Shown here piece after piece: positions 60,801 through 64,000 of a stretch of DNA of 64,000 bases. Positions within the stretch are counted from its first letter, which is position 1. Every line of letters starts with the position of its first letter. Where the stretch lies: contig OX424559.1 of the NCBI GenBank assembly GCA_949152475.1, positions 18,321,809-18,385,808 of the forward strand, in the 5' to 3' direction. Source of the DNA: Terebella lapidaria (lineage: Eukaryota; Annelida; Polychaeta; Terebellida; Terebellidae). The position numbers and the translations under genes were made by a program. The notes below the pieces were generated by a model. The model worked only from the letters and a program-made list of their open reading frames with translations. It did not search any database and was not told where the DNA came from.

Positions 60801-62365
60801 TCCCTTGCCCCTGGTATGTTCCCCACAATCAGATCGTACACGGGTTGCTTCATGCACATTGCATCGACGTCTCCTGAAAAATATGGCGTGTCTATGGCAA
60901 CTCTAGCCATTGGCACTCTCAACAACGAGCCATCGATCATCATACAAGTTTGTACATGACCCAACATCTGTTCCGGCTTCACTAGCTCTGCTTTAACGAC
61001 AATACCTGTACACCCAGTATCCCTCATCATTGACACTCTGTGCTCACCGACATAGCCTACAGTTACTGGTAACGACTTGTTCACTTTCCTGCATGCACTC
61101 ATAACTATAGGAATCCATTTACCACATTTCAACTCTATACCTTCACCTGTACAACACTCACATAGACCCTCCACCTGTGTGTGGTCCACGTCGACGCATG
61201 CACTCCCACTGTCACACATGACGGCATCGCGTTGCTCCCCATCTCCAAGCTGCTCATTGCTCAGTCGCTGTACACACGCGTTGACTTGCTTCAAGCTAGG
61301 GCACTCTCTGGCCAAGTGTTTCGCCGATTGGCAAATCCAGCACTTCCTGTCAATGCTGCCACGTGTATCGCGTGCACCAGAGGACCTGTTTTTAGTACAG
61401 TCACGTGTGTGGTGGCCGTTCACCTTGCAAAATTTACAAAATACATTGCTCGTAGATTTTACTGTATTTTGAATTCCCGTTTTTTCCTTGTTGTTACCTT
61501 TGCCAATATTCTGATCAAACGTCCTACCTGCCGCCTCTAAATACTGTGCGGCTGAAGCTACAATAGCATTAAGATCTAATTCTGGCGACCTATTTAGATA
61601 CTCTGCCAAATCTTTGCTACACATGGCGATAAATTGCTCCTTGATCATCATCTCCGACAAGGCTTCATACGTTTGGTCAATATCAGCCATTTCTACCCAC
61701 CGTTTGTAGTAACGCATTAACCTGGCTACACACTGTTTTGGCGTTTCACCCTTCTCCACTTTCGTCTCTCTGAACCTGCGACGAAATCCGTCACGAGTGA
61801 GATCATATTTCTGCAGTAACGCTGTTTTCAACTCGTCGTAGTCGTTCATATCATCTGCCGACAACCTGGAATATACATCTAGAGCACGCCCTGTCAACAG
61901 AGCACTTAAATTCAATGCCCAGCGATTTGTGGGCCATTCCTGTGCATTAGCGTACATCTCATAACGTTGTAAATACGCATCAATATCATCAGACCCATCC
62001 CTGAACGCCGGTAACTTTGGACACTTCGCTCGCACGGCATTGATACGCTGCGTTTCTAAATTGTCACGGTTAACGGACAAATCGTGTACGCGTGTCAGGT
62101 CAGCCTGTTTCTCTTCATGCACTCGCGCTCTGTTACTCTGCTCAGCTTCGTGTTCCAACCGCATACGCTCTATCTCACGCGCATTCTGTAGCCGCAAACG
62201 CTCACACTCAACTCGCTCGTCTCGCTCACGCTGCTGCTCTTCTCGAATGCGTTGTCGCTCAGCACGGTCCTCAGCCTGCTGCTCCTTCACAAATTCACGC
62301 AACTCCGCTCCTTCCAAGCCCATCCGAGTAGCTACATTAACCCAATCCTCGTACGCCGACGCCAT
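57896..62365 (-). CDS. Gag-Pol polyprotein of the Gmr1-like element
   Basis: One open frame of 1,489 codons. Order from the N terminus: a coiled, charged region rich in Arg/Glu; a gag core of the kind related to SCAN domains (LPAFRDGSDDIDAYLQRYEM; 62000-61560); two CCHC zinc knuckles (CKFCKVNGHHTRDC and CWICQSAKHLAREC; 61440-61300); a protease-like DTGCTG (about 61020); integrase with its His/Cys zinc site (60430-60330), catalytic core ending YHPMCNGLVEKMNGT (about 59970) and GPF motif (59535); reverse transcriptase (FCVDYRKL, YVDDVLIH; 59120-58430); and RNase H (VDASDVGIGAAL; 58270-57900). It looks whole. The order IN before RT differs from standard gypsy elements. Confidence 0.9.
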   Translation of the reverse strand: MASAYEDWVNVATRMGLEGAELREFVKEQQAEDRAERQRIREEQQRERDERVECERLRLQNAREIERMRLEHEAEQSNRARVHEEKQADLTRVHDLSVNRDNLETQRINAVRAKCPKLPAFRDGSDDIDAYLQRYEMYANAQEWPTNRWALNLSALLTGRALDVYSRLSADDMNDYDELKTALLQKYDLTRDGFRRRFRETKVEKGETPKQCVARLMRYYKRWVEMADIDQTYEALSEMMIKEQFIAMCSKDLAEYLNRSPELDLNAIVASAAQYLEAAGRTFDQNIGKGNNKEKTGIQNTVKSTSNVFCKFCKVNGHHTRDCTKNRSSGARDTRGSIDRKCWICQSAKHLARECPSLKQVNACVQRLSNEQLGDGEQRDAVMCDSGSACVDVDHTQVEGLCECCTGEGIELKCGKWIPIVMSACRKVNKSLPVTVGYVGEHRVSMMRDTGCTGIVVKAELVKPEQMLGHVQTCMMIDGSLLRVPMARVAIDTPYFSGDVDAMCMKQPVYDLIVGNIPGAREPNDPNPNWQQPAVSAVLTRAQAAKQQKPVTPIKISEVKVNGISVNAEQLAEMQRKDESLDRVRNYTQKRKTKNSLVWYEARKKILYKCVQSLNKPNSPVLKQVVVPKELRNRVLSIGHDSIFAGHMGVKKTLTRISKCFTWPRVEQDVRRYCRSCDVCQRTVPKGKIVKIPLGQLPVIDVPFKRLAIDLVGPLSPVSTNGNRYVLTIVDYVTRYPEAVPLREITTEAVAEALVNVFSRVGLPEEVLSDMGAQFTSSLMREVSRLLSIRQITSSPYHPMCNGLVEKMNGTIKLMLRRLSAEKPKDWDRYLVPLLFAYREVPNESNGFSPFELLYGRHVRGPLHILRECWTKEEVDSEVKNSYEYVLDLRERIEETCKMANAELSRAQTRYKRYYDKKARHRRYNIDDQVLLLLPNKKNKLMLQWRGPFKVVNIVSPYDYKIDINGNLKTFHANMLKLYMTREGTCHNVSLPEPDIAAIGVLEENADDVLNELLCFSVDGGKLEELVISSDLEGDQLREIVELVRQYRDVFSDKPGHTRVIEHVIRTTTDEPVRTKMYPLPYHVRETINKEVDEMLDLGVIEEADSPYASSIVLVRKSDGSNRFCVDYRKLNKITVFDPEPMAKATDIFSNLVGKKYFTKLDMSKGYWQIAMSDGDKGKTAFLVPDRGCYQFTRMPFGLVNSGATFNRLMRRVLGDVPDVSMYVDDVLIHSATWEGHMTTLAQVFDCIRKAGLTIKPKKCKVAFSEVTYVGHDVSLNSVKPAGDNLQKIRDVSPPTTKKSLKSFTGLVGYYRNHVRDFATFIAPLTALLGKGQPNDIRWTPELLRVFEDIKGCLCEAPILQTPDFSKTFVVQVDASDVGIGAALMQEHSELLPVAFASRKLSPREARYSVIEKECLAVVFAVHKFHEYLYAKPFVLQTDHMPLVCLNKNRVANDRIMRWSLQLQPYNMHIEYVRGTDNVTADFLSRNCV

Positions 62366-62792
62366 GCTTCACGACTATACAAAACCAAATGCGGAAATGT
62401 ACAATACAATATATATAGCTATTCAAATTTCAAAAACGATACATACAATATCCAATTGTATGGAAATACCGACGCACAAACGGCGCAAATACTGTCGCGA
62501 ATATGCCACAGGGTTCAAAACACGCAAGACTCACCACTAGCTGAAATTATAACTGATCAGCACAACGGTATCCCACGACCGCGCACAAATCTGTCAGTAT
62601 AAAGTCAGTAAGAAAACATGTATTATGAGAACACACGGCCCTACACCTTTTGTTACTAGACACCAATGTTATTGTGCACGCTAAACCTGTATATCTGGAT
62701 AATGGATACAACTATCTGACGTTGTTTTGCGTCAACCGCCCGTACCAAATACAAATTCATCAAATACAACCTTCCCGGACGAGCACCCAAGT

Positions 62793-64000
62793 TGTCACGT
62801 TTTTCTAATCGAGATGGTCCTGAGGTTGTGGCCTTGAAGTGGCTGAATAATCATTTGGTACACTTAACGCGATTCCCACAAAACAACGAACAACCTGTTC
62901 AATTTTTAATACCTTTAATGGCGAATAATAATTTACAGACACATATTTACATATAACATGAACCCCGGACACAAAACAGGACAAAACAAGACGAACAATG
63001 CTTTACACAAACCCCCCTTGATATAGACTCTGGATGTTCAATAATGTTCAATAATTCACCAATGAATATGTATCAGAAGAGTTCACAAGGTTTTACAGCT
63101 CGTAGAACAGTCCAGTCTCTCTCCGTGGAGAACTGTCTGCTTCCCTGAAGATCGGTCTCACGACACTGACGTCACGAGGATCGCGAGGCTCACTGTTACT
63201 GGCTCCCACGAAGATCCCACGAAGATTAGTACGCGAGGATCTCGACCCCTAACATGCCCTCGTTCTCCAAACGACCATCCCGAAGGTAGCGTACAGGTCG
63301 GGAGTCGATCATTCCCCATCTAGTGTACTACGTGCGCTCCCACAGAGCAGTTTCCTTCTGGTTAGATACAGCTTACGTCACTAGAACAAAAAACTGTTGA
63401 ACGACAGGGTTAGATTATGAAACTATGTTTAAATATAATTCGCGGTGATACAGATGTCAAATCCAGGCGGCAGCGGGCAATAATGAATTTCGAATACACA
63501 CATGAAAACTAACCTACCTAACCTAACCAACGCTTAACACCCCAGTGTAACTTACAGTGTAGGGTCGTCTCACACGTTCAGAAGTGTCCGTCCAGTAGTT
63601 AGACTCATCTAACAGTAGTAACAAAAGCCCCAAAGCTCCATAATGCTTGGCTTTAACACAGTTGCCGTAGTCTCGTCGTCACAAGCTCGACACTGAATAC
63701 GGGTGCAACACACAACCCGACAACACGTCCCATACGTGTAAACTGGCGGCACTCTGACGTCTTGCGATGTGATGAACGATTAGCCTAAGCTGCCCACCCC
63801 TTATATAAGAAATGCGTGTCCCGTCAATCGACGCAAACACGAAACATACGAGTTGAGAAATTCCTACCAACCATGTGTGTACACAAAACTCATCCCCATA
63901 CAGGATAGCCGCTGGCGACGTGACATTCATCACACCACGAATGCAGTCACGTCTCAGTGAACGCGTCTGGTCACCGCCGTCCATCACCTCTGTTAGAATA
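62793..64000 (-). repeat. 5' LTR of the Gmr1-like element (truncated by window)
   Basis: Matches 56223-57430 almost base for base. A TATA-like element is at 63800-63809. By comparison with the 3' LTR the full length should be about 1.52 kb, with about 0.3 kb beyond the window. Confidence 0.9.

Larger units (their letters stand above)
56223..64000 (-). mobile_element. Gmr1-like LTR retrotransposon, whole-looking, 5' LTR cut by window end
   Basis: An intact-looking element runs on the minus strand. The 3' LTR is about 56223-57745 and the 5' LTR starts at 62793 and leaves the window. In the 1.2 kb where both can be compared I see about two differences, so the insertion is young. A primer-binding site similar to that for tRNA-Pro (TGGGTGCTCGTCCGGG) lies next to the 5' LTR at about 62773-62790, and a G-rich tract precedes the 3' LTR. 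A single long open frame encodes gag and pol with integrase before reverse transcriptase, which defines Gmr1-like members of the Ty3/gypsy order. The LTR ends read TGTTGTCAC and GTGACA. Confidence 0.88.

Noticed and set aside
58039-62602. Plus-strand open frames opposite the Gag-Pol frame
   Set aside because: Antisense shadows of the long minus-strand frame.

Overview
The window is eukaryotic, AT-rich and repeat-dense. Its genes have introns with GT-AG junctions, and it carries a tRNA-derived SINE, Tc1, pogo-like and CACTA-like DNA transposons, Ty3/gypsy-class LTR elements and many AGGTCA-rich repeats. This points to a marine invertebrate. My best guess is a mollusc, perhaps a gastropod, but that rests on repeat style rather than a diagnostic gene.

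Three host genes can be reconstructed from splice junctions and matching reading-frame phases. (1) On the minus strand at 10.6-13.7 kb is the 3' half of a single-pass receptor: an Ig-like exon, a short juxtamembrane exon, a transmembrane exon and a long cytoplasmic tail exon with repeated NPxY-type tyrosine motifs. (2) On the minus strand at 25.1-29.7 kb is a complete four-exon, 210-residue, four-transmembrane protein of MS4A/CD20 type. A relic of a similar first exon lies at 21.0-21.2 kb. (3) On the plus strand at 48.2-51.5 kb is a Schlafen-like gene. It has an N-terminal Schlafen core with the paired acidic residues of the nuclease site and a C-terminal superfamily 1 helicase-like module, but one frameshift near 48.9 kb.

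Mobile elements from left to right: a CACTA-like non-autonomous transposon (0.75-3.29 kb); a decayed pogo/Tigger-like fragment (3.67-4.50 kb); a fossil gypsy-type gag region (4.8-7.2 kb); an inverted-repeat MITE (13.96-14.65 kb); a 3.3-kb foldback element (16.9-20.3 kb); a SINE (22.2 kb); a degraded Tc1 element with intact ends (22.63-24.05 kb); an inverted-repeat element in intron 1 of the MS4A-like gene (26.9-29.36 kb); a MITE family (30.7, 55.1 and 17.8 kb); a satellite-bearing element whose roughly 133-bp unit contains perfect DR1 nuclear-receptor-type sites (34.17-36.42 kb); a fossil gypsy pol (37.5-40.85 kb); a MITE filled with short repeats (43.5 kb); a near-perfect long hairpin (45.53-45.65 kb); and a young, whole-looking Gmr1-like LTR element (56.22 kb to beyond the window end) in which integrase precedes reverse transcriptase.

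The rest is AT-rich intergenic or intronic sequence in which I recognise no gene. All homology calls were made by reading the sequence; no database search or alignment program was run.
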